This document shows, piece by piece, positions 20,861-31,673 of a stretch of 64,000 nt of DNA; position 1 is the stretch's first letter; each line of letters starts with the position of its first letter. The stretch covers positions 1,426,001-1,490,000 of the forward strand of contig OW203991.1 of the NCBI GenBank assembly GCA_934047225.1, in the 5' to 3' direction. Position numbers and translations under genes: made by a program. The stretch is from Ypsolopha sequella. Its lineage: Eukaryota; Arthropoda; Insecta; Lepidoptera; Ypsolophidae. The notes under the pieces were generated by a model. It did no database searches. It worked only from the letters and a program-made list of their open reading frames with translations, and was not told where the DNA came from.

Positions 20861-21322
20861 TTAAGGTGATTACCGTCGCCAAATTAGCAGCTCGATGTTT
20901 GTCTGTATGAATATCGATGGAAACGACATTGAAATAACGTTCAAATCAGTGCACAATGCGTGGTGGCTGTTACGACGCTCGCTGCGTCCTTGAAAGGGCA
21001 AAATAGGAGAAAATAATACTTTTCACATGGGCGTCATTGTTCGATTGAATAATTCTATGTTATATTTATAGCTATCAAGTTTATCTATTTATCAAAGCAT
21101 AAATGAATTAAATCACCTAAGCCGCTTAGGAGCAGTAGGAAATTCAAGCCAAAAAACACCATTCAGTTGAAACAATTTTTCATATAGAAGTTTTGGTGGT
21201 ACGAAAAAGAAAAATGTTGCATATGTTGTCCTAGAGTTGATAATCCATAATACATTTATTCAATATTTTTGGTTTGGCCATAAAAGAGGAGTAGGCTTTA
21301 GAAAGTACCGATTTGGCCTTAA
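20861..21322. mobile_element. TTAA-bounded MITE, copy 2
   Basis: It begins TTAAGGTGATTACCGTCGCC and continues 'aaattagcagctcgatgtttgtc'. It ends 'agtaccgatttggcCTTAA' with the terminal repeat shortened. The body aligns along its length with 30405-30878 (for example 'cttaggagcagtaggaaatt', 'agttttggtggta', 'gttgcatatgttgtc'). No open frame. The left end touches the 17-bp satellite. Confidence 0.85.
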
Positions 21323-22370
21323 AGGTGATGTTTAGTTTTATAATTATCTTTATAATTGATTTAAAATAAATCCTCAAGGGTCTCAAAATTTAATTGAACA
21401 CTTATTATTTACAGTTTGAAAATTTAATTTGTTTTGCGTGGTTTATGGAACCTACTTATCAAATTTCAACTTTGTAGGCACTGTAGTTCCAGAGAGTTTT
21501 TGTTAAATGGGTGCATGATATTTCTCCCACAGGGCTCCCACACCTTAATACCGCTCTGTTAACCAGAGTTACGCACTTGTGCTTCTGAAAATTAAACCAA
21601 GCTCTTGTACGAAAATCGAAATTTAATAACAGAAGCTCGCAATAAAAGCTACCTATTATTTTCACCCAAAATATTCCCCCGCCCGCCCATAGGTTAAAGA
21701 TTTTAATCTGCGCTCAAGACTCGTAAAGAGTCGGCGTAGACTGCACGGCTGAATATTTGATACGCGACGAAGTATGAGCGTAGCTTTTACTTGGATGACT
21801 TGGCAATTTAGGCGGATTATATCACCTGCTCGGTTGATGTACGCAGGTGGGAAATTATTCTACTGGATGTACTTTCACGAATGGGCTGAGTTCTTGTTGT
21901 AATGTAATGAAATGTGGGGATCAAATACCTGCCTATTGTGGAGTCTCGAGTTGCAGTATTTAGGTACTGACAGGGTACGTTGGGGGTTCGTAAGAATTTA
22001 CTTTTTAAACATTATTGTCACGACATAATTATGTCTCCGAGCAGGTTTCAGAGCTAACTCTGAGTGTTCGACTGTCGTATAGACTGGGTTACTGCTGCTT
22101 TATTTCTTTTACTTCAAAAATATTAAAGTTTTTATGAGCACAATTTTTTCGACTGAACAAATAATTACAACATTTTTTGGCTTGGCCGGGCAATAATAAG
22201 GTCAAGAGAGGTTTGGGTTCGATATATTAGAAGTACAACGATAAATTGTTTTACTATTGTTTTAGCGATAATGAATGACTGGGTTGTGAAATGCAAGTCA
22301 CAATTGACACGCGTTTCACCGAAGATTATTACATCAAATGGGGTGAGTGGCAAGCCTTATTGCTGTATTT
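21323..22370. other. No gene seen
   Basis: Mixed AT-rich sequence. Short frames at 21459-21665 and 22165-22353 have no recognisable motif. No repeats detected by eye. Confidence 0.35.
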
Positions 22371-22490
22371 CAGGGACAAATATGAACCGACAGCTTTACG
22401 AGCCTTCTGAAGCAAGCAGACCAAACACTAATATGCTCCTACGGGATTTGAACCTGCGGTCTCCGGATTAGTGGGAGTTAGAACCGAAAT
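22340..22490 (-). mobile_element. tRNA-derived SINE remnant
   Basis: The minus strand carries a B-box GGTTCAAATCCCG followed by 'taggagcatattag' and 'cttcagaaggctcgtaaagc'. The preceding 'ccactaatccggagacc' looks like an anticodon-arm relic. The same order, interrupted by a hairpin element, is found at 57725-58230. Confidence 0.55.
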
Positions 22491-22885
22491 TTGTCATTAC
22501 TTAATTGGCCATAGGCAAAGTACTAACAAACTACAAAGATATAAAAAAACAAATGTTGGAAAACCATGATAATCCCAAGTAAGATCTGTTCGTTTATGTC
22601 CGAAGTTTGGTGTCAAGATTCTGAACTCGTGAAGCACTGAAATGGCAACACTGGCTGGTGAGCTCACTGACTGCTCAGTTACACTGCTTCCGTAACATTC
22701 TCACTATTTTAACATAAATGGTAAAGTTAACGCTTTATCCAACCATATTTTTGGAACGCATGAAGGATCTCCCGTGGGTGGATTTGATTGATTATTAAAA
22801 ATTCGACCATGGCTTGTAAGACAAAGACCCAACTTGGCAAATTCTTTCACTTTAACTCTCATGGTAGGCTGCGGGCTTGGGTTGT

Positions 22886-22910
22886 CATCACCCTCATGAC
22901 GAGGGTGATG
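22886..22910. repeat. Perfect 10-bp-arm hairpin
   Basis: CATCACCCTC and GAGGGTGATG flank a 5-nt loop. No T-run follows and no gene neighbours it, so it is not called a terminator. Confidence 0.6.
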
Positions 22911-23060
22911 TTCCTTTATATCCCATAAGTATGTAGGTAATTGAAAGAGAATAATTGTGTAACTAGCTTTAAGTTACTTTGCTGTGCCTGACAGGGTCCG
23001 TAATTGATACTATACTAAATTTAATCTCTTTAAGACCTTTCGAACATTATGGTGCAAATG

Positions 23061-23503
23061 CCGGTGCCGGTCTCAACTGTGGAGGTACCACCATCTTACT
23101 TGGAGACCCCCTCGCAGTAATTCGGGGGAGAGTGAAAGGACAGCTCACAGGCAAAAAACCAAGAGGCCAACCATGCCTGGGATCGATGGATGGCGGTATA
23201 TCCATCCCGGTGGTTCCGGCACCGCGCTCACCAACCCGCCTGCCCAGAGTGTGTGAGTTGAAGTGGCAGTGGACTGGCCATATTTGTCATCGACGTGATA
23301 AATGACGTTGGGGCCGTAAGGCATTGGAATGGAGACCACGTACAGGAAAGCAGTAGCAGATGGACTGACGATCTGAAGGACGTTGTGGGTGGCGGCTGGA
23401 TGAGGATGACTGAGGACCGCCAAGGGTGGCGTAATATTGGGGAGGCCCATGTCCAGCAGTGGACGAATACGGGCTGATGGATGATGGATGGATGGATGGA
23501 TGT
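23061..23503 (+). mobile_element. RTE chimera: non-autonomous head joined to RTE RT C-terminus and tail
   Basis: 23061-23225 is the standard head of the RTE-tailed family (ggaggtaccaccatctta, 'attcgggggag', 'cctgggatcgatggatggcg', 'gcaccgcgctcaccaacccg'). From about 23238 it switches to RTE coding sequence: 'LKWQWTGHICHR' and, after a frameshift, 'WTDDLKDVVGGGWMRMTEDR'. It then runs into the tail 'gtccagcagtggacgaatac', 'gggctgatgg' and (GATG)n. It keeps more of the parental 3' coding end than the short copies, which links the non-autonomous family to an RTE LINE. Confidence 0.8.
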
Positions 23504-24820
23504 AATGGGCGGGACTGTACAAACATTATATTTTTTTATGCCTATTAAAGTTATATTTATTGATCCTGTGAGTACCGTACGACGTAGACTTTGTGTTTTA
23601 TTTTAAGAGCCGAATAGCAGCCGGATTGTGAAAAACCCGCCGTTTTATAATTAATCGAAACACAACACTTATATTCAAAATTTACTCAGTAGTTCCTCAA
23701 CAAAACCATATTACCTATGTATTGTGTATTCTGTCACAGCAAAGTTTTCAATTGGTTTCTGTAAATTAGAATTTTAAAATTTATTTGAAACCAATGAAAA
23801 CTTTGCTATGGCTTCTAAGCCGCTTTTAGCGAATTTATTTGTTATTTCAAGTTTAATTTGACTTCTTCAAAACAAGTGCTTAAACTTCAGTTCAAGTAAA
23901 GCAAAGTCTAAGTCCAAGAAATAAAGTATATTATGGCGGAAGCAGCGTCCAACAACTCCCCCCCCCCCCCCCTGTAGCTCACTTTATAAAGGCAGGGACA
24001 TGTTTATGAGAAAACTTTTAGGCGACGGCGATCTGTCACGCTATGCCTGACATTTTCTTAGAAAATGGACCTAAGAAACTTGTGCCCACGCCCCTTTAAA
24101 TATATATATTCTCTCGAGTAACATTAGTTTGCGGGAGTTTTGTTGAAAATATGCTGAAAGGGGATGTCTGTAAATAAGACATTCCGAAAACTTTCTGGTA
24201 ACGTGCAGGTTTCTATGTTGTTATGTATATTTTGCTTTAGCTATATATGTATGCGCAGAATTACCTAGACTTACTTATTCTTTGAATCTTCGGTATGTTT
24301 TTGAATTTGAAATTGCATTTACCATTGGGCCATTACTGACCCTTTGGGCATTTATTATATGAATTAGCGAAATTTAGGACCAATATATGAAATAATGCTC
24401 GTAAATGAACAAAATACAATAATCCAAGTTCAAAAAAGTGATCACTGGAAGAAGCAGTGCTATATTTGCAAAATTTTAGAGCCTAAAGGTCTTGCAGAGA
24501 TGATGGTAAACAGCCTTTGGGGTAGCTCTGGTAGCGTTTGTTAGCCAGGGCTCCACTACTATGGTCCGGGGGTCAGCTTCGGAGACGGCTCATAAAGAGA
24601 TTGTCGACGAAGGATAATGAAGTAAAAGGACTCGATGCAGTAAGATAAAATGTTATTACGACATACTTCGACAATAATTCAGGTTGTGTATAATAGCAAT
24701 CTGATTTGAACACAAAAATATTATCATATATCTTCCTAAATTACGTATGTAAGAAGCTCTTGTTACAATCTGTCTGGCAGTATTGCCAACCTACAGAAAT
24801 TACCTTAAAACTAATGTGTT
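23504..24820. other. No gene seen; a C13 run
   Basis: AT-rich with a poly-C tract at about 23959-23972 and scattered short frames. Nothing recognisable. Confidence 0.35.
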
Positions 24821-24829
24821 GCCAACATA

Positions 24830-25196
24830 ATAAGTGTGGCTGCCACACTCTTGACGCCACAAGCCCAACGGGAAGACGCTCATTCCGTGGCAGAATGATC
24901 TCTTTCTGGTGTGGGAAGCGACGTGCGTTGATGCTCTTACTGCCTCTAACTCCAGTTAAGTTGCAGCCACGGCCGAGCGCAACAAGCGGCCCATGTGGCT
25001 CTATGTGGCAGCTGCATGTTTGTGCCATTTGGTGTTGAAAATTCAGGCTGCGGAGTTTCGAATCACACCATCTCTTTGCAAAAATTTCCTCTCACCTTGT
25101 CCATGTGTCAGGAGACCCACGAGCTGGCGCAACACATCAGCTCAGCCACACAACGCGGAAATGTAGCCATCTTCTTGGGTACCACATGACAGCGAT
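24830..25196 (+). pseudogene. C-terminal domain of a LINE-type RT polyprotein, frameshifted
   Basis: One frame reads 'HKPNGKTLIPWQNDLFLVWE' and 'ATCVDALTASN', then a stop, then 'AATAERNKR'. A second frame continues 'CMFVPFGVENSGCG' and ends 'SATQRGNVAIFLGT' before TGA. The order 'PDG-TL-PW ... WD-T-VDTLA ... AERNK-Y ... F-PF-VETLG ... QRGNA-LGT' is the C-terminal conserved region I know from reverse-transcriptase polyproteins common in invertebrate genomes. The RT itself is absent here. At least one frameshift and one stop make it non-functional. The frames at 24706-25038 and minus 24741-25028 are shadows. Confidence 0.55.
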
Positions 25197-25817
25197 GACG
25201 TAGATAGGGTTTTTCACCTTATTTAATTAAATATGTATTTACTTTTTGTTTACGGTTTACTATTTTTGTAACGGTTTTATTTAGTTTATTTATAAAAGGG
25301 ATGATGACTATTAGTCAAATCAACAACCTTTTATGAAACGTCAAAAACGATTTTTATATGAAAATATTTAGAAGTGACGTCATAACTTTGTAATTTGGCA
25401 GAGGGCAAATGAATAACTCCTGAATTGTTTCATTGTACTCAAATTTTTTAATGGTACTTTATGCAAAATGATGAAATATATGTAAGTAGGCACTATTTTT
25501 CAATATTAATTTTACGCATACGTGTTTTTAAATTTATTGACCACCAGCATTATTCCTATTGAATACGAGTACAACTTATATTTATAAGTTTAAAATTAGA
25601 TGCAATTTTAAGTTAAACTGTGCGTGTTTATAAAGCACATCTCAAAAACCTATCAGCCAATTGCGCTGCTTACTGAAATTCGGTCGACAGCGTAGAATTA
25701 ACGAGGAGTTCTTAGGTCTCGTTTTAGCTATGTAATTATTGTTAGACACGGATTTAATTGATAACCCACACATTATAATTTAGTATTAATACAGGTCTTA
25801 TTTTTAACTGACACGAT
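25197..25817. other. No gene seen
   Basis: AT-rich sequence without recognisable repeats or coding motifs. Confidence 0.35.
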
Positions 25818-26706
25818 TAGGTAAATGCAGCTATCAACGACCCATCAAAATTTGGCAGGTATTACCGACCCATTCAGCTTATTTGCATTTTTTCGCGTTT
25901 GGAAAGAATTCTGTTAAAAAGAGTGAAAGAGAAAACACACGCGTGTCTATTGTCTTTCGTATGAACCTACGTTGATATGCGTAGGAATTAGGGAAAGAGA
26001 CAAAAACTATTAGTTTCTGTGACGGTGGCGAGTGCGACGTTTGTGTCATACTGATCCTTGTGCCTACAAGTAAGTAAGCATGTTTTTTGTTTAGGTGATT
26101 TTTTGCGTACGTAATGTATATAAGCTTATTATGAATAGACAGATAAATCAATTTAAGTATGTTTTTATCATTAATTAATATATTCATGGAATTGAAGAAG
26201 TTGACAACGAAGATACTCCTGCTTCGATAATAAATAATTTTCAGCAATCAGATTCAGAATCTGATTGTTCAATTTTTTATTATAAAAGTAAGTTTGCAAG
26301 AGAGTTGGTTAAACGCCAATGCTTTTATAATTCTGAGTCAGATTCTGATGATTTGATTTAATCAAAAGTCATTCGTTATCCTTCTTAACTATGCCTATAC
26401 CAAAAATATGATTTCAGTTCAAAAAATGCCTAAAAATATTTAGAGCAATAGATTCATGAAAATCGGTAATAGCTTAACGACCGTTGGGTTGGGTCGGTAA
26501 TAGCAACAATCGACATCTAAAATAAAAAACACATTATTCCTAAGATAAACTTCTATTAATTCATTAGTAAATGATAAAAATACAATATATAATACATATT
26601 TACAAATAAAAACAAAAAATAAACGGTTTTAGTTACCAATACACTTAATAATAATCATCTATTTCAAAACTTGCTTAAAGGGGTCGGTAATAGCTGCATT
26701 TACCTT
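25818..26706. mobile_element. TIR element (889 bp) with subterminal GTCGGTAATAGC motifs
   Basis: The left end TAGGTAAATGCAGCTATC, followed by AACGACCC, pairs with the right end GGGTCGGTAATAGCTGCATT, followed by TACCTTA, with few mismatches. 'tcggtaatagc' occurs again just inside the right end at about 26464 and 26494, as expected for transposase-binding subterminal repeats. The flank TTAA is clear on the right (26705-26708); the left reads TTAG. Inside is an acidic coding remnant on the plus strand. Confidence 0.7.
26183..26361 (+). pseudogene. Acidic open frame inside the TIR element
   Basis: A stop-free plus-strand stretch reads 'GIEEVDNEDTPASIINNFQQ', 'SDSESDCSIFYYKSKFAREL' and '...NSESDSDDLI', then TAA at 26359-26361. 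It has no in-frame ATG nearby. Two DSESD-type acidic clusters flank a basic-aromatic patch. Acidic N-termini are common in piggyBac-type transposases, which would fit a TTAA target, but no catalytic region is present. It is a possible remnant of the parental transposase gene or an unrelated acidic exon. Confidence 0.3.
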
Positions 26707-27492
26707 AAATACATGGCACACATTTATTGGCTATAAAATAAGACTCTTTGGTCACTTCAAGCACAGTTCTCTTCACGTAAAAGCTTCGGTAGAGTAAGAT
26801 AACAGCTTGCAAAAAGAAAAAAAATTGTTTTTTTAACGTGTGCAAATGTATATTTAAACCAAAAATATATTAGAGGGTATGTTTAAAAAAATAAAAACCG
26901 TGAAGAGCTTCAGAATTTACATTAAAGCAATAAATTTCGCGGTAAATTGATATTTAATGGAGCGCACAAAAAATTTGAAATCTTTTTTTCCTTATCAACC
27001 ACTTTTGAAGAAGGTAACCTCTGTAGTTAAAAAGGAAAAGAGCGTTCCTCATACTTTATCTGTGATGGTTTCCATGATTTATACGAAAATGGGACCCTTT
27101 ACTTGGAGATAACATCTTTTGGAGAAGTTTTGTTCAAGCACTTGCTGTTTTCCTTATACTATTTATTATATTTAGTACCATAATAGGCGTCTTTATAACA
27201 GGTAGGTATTTTAATTGAAGGGTACTGAGGCAAAACATACTTAGCATGTCACAAAAACAAAACTCTTCAAAGTTACTGTTTTAATTAATGATAATAAACA
27301 TATATTGTGCTTTTTTAGCTTTATTTATTTCTTTGGTAAATTTACGGCCCACGATGGTATGGGGCCGCTATCAGTCAAATGGAACAAGATATTGACAAAT
27401 AAAGTATTAAAAACGTATTTTTATTGTTTTGACATGAATAAATCAACCAATTTAATTACTTATAGAATTAAATGAGACTTGAGGATAATTCA
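26707..27492. other. No gene seen
   Basis: AT-rich. The phrase 'ggcccacgatggtatggggcc' at 27347-27368 is the only notable local feature. Confidence 0.35.
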
Positions 27493-27999
27493 TGATTTAT
27501 GTAAAAACGGCTCACCTCAATACGTGTTATGATCGGTTATGTTAGCGAAAGTGCTAGTTCGTGAAAAGTTATTTGTGCCACGTAAAATTCGCGAATCCAT
27601 AGAAATAAGCCGACGTCCGAATTTCAATAGAGACAGTGGTTGGACTTTGCCCCGGTATGGAAACCTGTGCTAAAAACAGTTACCGGATCACTCACAGACT
27701 TTAGTGAAAATGACGTAGATACTGTAATTATTCCGCGTGTTTATCGTTGTTTGGTGACACTCTGGTAATTAATAACGCAAGCCCGGAAGTAATTGTGCGG
27801 ACGCCCTACCGGTCTGACCACCAATACCATCTGCATCGATGTCATCCCGAGCCCTGCGAGCCGCAGCCCGCAGTGTGAGGCGTAACGTCGTCGCGTAAAT
27901 GTCTTTACTCGCCCAGATGAAGGCAGTCTAAATCTGCTGAAACTGTTCGGCTTTCCCGATCATAACAGGTATTGAGATGAGCCGTTTTTATATAAATCA
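27493..27999 (+). mobile_element. Penelope-like (PLE) C-terminal remnant between inverted repeats
   Basis: Arms 27493-27536 and 27956-27999 are inverted copies of about 44 bp (AAAACGGCTCACCTCAATAC against the complement of gtattgagatgagccgtttt). Between them the plus strand reads 'KIRESIEISRRPNFNRDSGW' then 'TLPRYG', and after frame changes 'FSENDVDTVI'. 'REAIEI-P-NFNR-DGW-LS-W' is the ending I associate with Penelope-like polyproteins after the GIY-YIG nuclease domain. No nuclease or RT core remains. The second half has conserved-looking non-coding text (cctaccggtctgaccacc). Confidence 0.45.
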
Positions 28000-28204
28000 A
28001 TTTAGTTAATTTTACAGATGGACATTCCTTATTTGATAGATGAACATTCTTTGTTACGTTCCTATACACAAAGGGACATTTCCAGTTTTGAACTTGTACA
28101 GGGTATTAATAAAAAGACCTCATTTGTGTGGAGGACTTTCACAGCTTTTGCTCGTTTTGTATATTATTGCAGTTAAAAATACGCAGGAATGGGCTCGACT
28201 GTGA

Positions 28205-28480
28205 AGTTACCATACTTACTAAACATCCCCCGAAGTTATTCGGGGGATGTTAAGAAGACAGTTCCCAAACAGGCATACGACTAGGTGGCCCACCATGTCT
28301 TGGGACCGACTGATGGCGGTATATCCATCCCCAATTTTCGGGTCTTGAACAAAATAGCCTAGTGACGGGCAGTGGCGTCATTGGTATTCGCACCACGCTC
28401 ACCACGGTTTCAACACCGCGCTCACCAACCCGCCTGCCCAGCGTGTCCAGCTTTCAAAAAGACAAAGAGTGGCGAAATCT
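28205..28480 (+). mobile_element. RTE-tailed non-autonomous repeat, partial copy
   Basis: It starts with a perfect hairpin CATCCCCCGAA-GTTA-TTCGGGGGATG (28224-28250). Then come 'acagttcccaaacaggc', 'cttgggaccgactgatgg', 'gggcagtggcgtcattgg', a duplicated 'caccgcgctcacc' and 'gtggcgaaatcttggaaagg'. The RTE tail is missing. Confidence 0.75.
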
Positions 28481-29619
28481 TGGAAAGGACAAACACAGGC
28501 TTATATAGGAAGTCGAATGAAATTAATTGTTTAAAATATATTTTGCGTCTCGAAAACATAAGTAAATCATCTTGATTTTGAACATAAGTAAATCTAAATA
28601 CAACTCAGCCTCACAGTGTCACCAGTCTTGCTACTTCTTCAAATAAATCATAATTTATGCGGGATAAATAAATTATATAAACTAAAACTCCTTTTTAATG
28701 TATATATGTCTCCCGACTTCTTTTACACGTAACACGATCAGATAAGAACATAATCAATTCTTTTCCAAAAAATATAAAAATACTTGAACAATTTCCATTT
28801 CATAGCACGGTAAGTACCAAATTATTTCATGATAGAATCTTTTTGCCTGAGACCCGCGTTTTTATCCCCTTATCTTTCTGATCAAGGTCGGGGTTTGAAT
28901 AAATCCCTAGACACAATCATTTTTCAAAAATAACGAGTAAATTATGTATCGTATTATAATAGAGAACCTTTGTTTTTTGTTTTTGGTCCAAAATCCAGCC
29001 TCCTGGGGGGCTGTTCTTGCAACTTTTTTCACGTGCTTTATTTTACATACGACTTTGTTAATCGCGTAATAAATGCTATATAATGACAATTCTACCAACT
29101 ATAACTCCACAAAAGTTACTTACGAGTCCGTCTGAGCAAAATATTTTTCAATACCTAATAAATAAGTACCGTCAATTTCATGCAATCACTCATGATCATC
29201 AAAAGGCTATTTCGTAAATACAAACATTACATAAAAACAATGATAAAAAAACATTTAATTAAACTAAATTGTTGCAATATAGAAGAATCGTATGATGATT
29301 GATGGTAGCATATATTTCTGCACTGTAGCAATTCTCAAAATTCATGAAGTTTTTGCTGGAAAAGCACCCTAATTTATCTCTGAGTGAGTCTCTATACCGC
29401 AATATCCATATAATACAATATCATAATAGGCTTGAACAGGGAAATTCAATATTCTCGACTAGAATAATTACCTAAATTAATATAAATACGTTATTTCTAT
29501 ACGGTGGAAATTTCATTTCAATATAATATTTCGTATGTAATCGTTACATCCTTATATCAGAAGCATTTGGTTTAATGTAGGTAGACCTGTTGAGTACAGG
29601 TCTTGTCTTGACATGTTTT
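28481..29619. other. No gene seen
   Basis: AT-rich. The minus-strand frame at 28907-29098 has no recognisable domain. 'tccagcctcctggggggctg' at 28996-29015 is a small inverted repeat. Confidence 0.35.
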
Positions 29620-30115
29620 GTATTTTCTTATCCCTTGGTATATATAAGTAATTTGATGTATAGTTTAAGTTTATGTTAAAAAAAAAGACATGATCTTGCC
29701 AAGTTTCTTGCCCGTTCTTCTTAGCAAGACTAATCGAATGGGCGGAGGTAGGCATGTATTTATATATGTAACCTATTACTATGTAGTATATAGGATGGGA
29801 TTTGGTCGGCCGCCTGGATTCGTGCTGGGGGCTCGGTTGGTGATCATTGAACCTTGTTCCTGATCCCTGGCCAGGTCTCCGGTGTGGGTTCGGGCGGTTG
29901 ATTGGATTTCACCTTGTATAATAATATTTTACCTATAATTTTAATCGTATATATATTGCTACATAAATTAAATAAACATTTAATCTAAGTAGTTCATGTA
30001 CATTTATTATTTTATTACATATATTTTTATAAGATTAAAATTTGACTTGTGAAACGTGTATTATATATACTTACTTTGCAAAATAAACTTTTTGAATTTT
30101 GAATTTTTGAATTTT
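29620..30115 (+). mobile_element. Repeat family F, copy 2
   Basis: The start ('tgtattttcttatccctt...gttaaaaaaaaagacatgat') matches 50390-50440, so these two copies share the same longer 5' end. It continues through 'gactaatcgaatgggcggag' and 'ggatgggatttggtcggcc' to the tail 'gcaaaataaactttttgaat' with (TTTTGAA)n to about 30115. Confidence 0.8.
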
Positions 30116-30331
30116 GAACAGATTTTACACAAACAGCGGCTAAAAAAGCGTATCGATTTTGTCATCTCGGCCGGATGTGCAGAGTACGGTATTTTAGTTG
30201 TTTCAGAGCATAGAAAACTGTACTGAGCTTGTCTCTCCTTGGAGGACGTAGGTACTGAAGATGGGAAGCCATATACATATACGTCCGGTTCTGTATTATA
30301 TTCCAAATTTCCAAAAGTCTTAGATACGCAG

Positions 30332-31244
30332 GTAGAGATCGTCTAAGCCCAAATAACTCACCCCCCCTTCTTAATTAGTTGATTTAGATGTGCAAGTGCA
30401 AATATTAAGGCGATTACCATCGCCAAATTAGCAGCTCGATATTTGTCAGTACGAATATCAACGGAAACAACATTGAAATAACGTTCATATCAGCGCGCAA
30501 TACATAGTGGCTGTTACGACGCTCGCTGCGTCCTTGAAAGAGCGAAATAGGAGAAAATTATACTTTTCACATGGACGTGATTGTTCGATTGAATAATCAT
30601 ATGTTATGTTTATAGCTATCAATTTTATCTATTTATCAAAGCATAAATGAATTCAATCGGCCAAGCCACTTAGGAGCAGTAGGAAATTCAAGCCAAAAAA
30701 CACCATTTAGTTAATACATTTTTTCATGTAGAAGTTTTGGTGGTATGAAATAGAAAAATGTTGCATATGTTGTCTCAGAGCTGATTATTCATAATACATT
30801 TTTTCATTATCTTTAGTTTGGCCGTAAACGAGGAGTAGGCTTTAGAAAGTACCCATTTGGCAATAGTTAGGCCCTTAATAACGACACTTCATCTGTGTGG
30901 GAGCATCGACTGTTTCGTAAACTATGATCTGTATGCGTACATCTCAGTGGACTAGTCGCTTGATAAATCTGACAACGCTAACTGTATAGAGCAGCGCGAG
31001 CGCATTGTATGAAACAAGACATCTGCTCTCTCGCGCGTTTCGATCAATTATGACTAGTTCGACAACAAATCCGAAAACAACAGCTTCTTAGCAAGTGTAG
31101 TGTAAAAAAAAACTGATAATTTTTTGAATAACTGAATGACCAATTACAATGCCATTTTTATGTGTATTGCGTCCATATTTAAGATTTGTTGGTGTGCGTA
31201 AACGTGGTAGTGGGACGAGTCATTTGGGCTTAGATGATCTCTAC
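30332..31244. mobile_element. TIR element (913 bp) with GCAG flanks and nested TTAA MITE
   Basis: GTAGAGATCGTCTAAGCCCA... at the left end is complementary to ...TGGGCTTAGATGATCTCTAC at the right end over about 28 bp with two mismatches. GCAG flanks both ends (30328-30331, 31245-31248), a possible 4-bp target duplication. The interior contains the TTAA MITE copy 3 at 30405-30878. Without it the element is about 440 bp and has no coding capacity. Confidence 0.75.
30405..30878. mobile_element. TTAA-bounded MITE, copy 3 (nested)
   Basis: It begins TTAAGGCGATTACCATCGCC and ends 'catttggcaatagttaggcc-CTTAA', a decayed form of the inverted terminal repeat. TTAA occurs on both sides (30405-30408, 30875-30878). 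It aligns along its length with copy 2. Confidence 0.85.
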
Positions 31245-31248
31245 GCAG

Positions 31249-31673
31249 GCTAGAATTTGCACACAAACAAAGAAACATTAAAAAAAAACTTTAAGTCTGT
31301 ATATAAAATTTCCTAACAAATCCTGATACAACATTTGTTGCCCGTTTTAACTTACCCAACGCTTACAATTCTAGTTAAATACCTCTTTGCCCCTTTATTA
31401 TCTGAAACACCACAAGCGCCACCTCACAATATTTGTACATTTCATTCCAACCGCAACTTCACGCCTCTTTTTCCCGAGGTAATAAAGTGCATTAAAAGTT
31501 GCACCGGGGCCAAATCAACTTTCGTGTTAAACTAGAGTTAAACTAACGTTTAAACTCGGCGGCCGTCGCAATGCGGTTGCGTACTGCCACTTCGGTAGAG
31601 ATTGCATTTATTACATCTCTTTTTACTCACTTCTAGCTAGAGGGGTGGAAATGATTTTACAACGGAGTTTTGT
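31249..31673. other. No gene seen
   Basis: The frame at 31335-31535 (66 residues) is Cys/Thr/Pro-rich without a recognisable domain or splice context. Confidence 0.35.

Noticed and set aside
23145..23526. Pro/His-rich minus-strand frames of 125 and 79 codons
   Set aside because: Antisense of the RTE chimera; the SIHHPS-type runs are the complement of the (GATG)n tail.
24741..25028. 95-codon minus-strand frame
   Set aside because: Antisense to the LINE C-terminal remnant whose plus-strand motifs are recognisable.
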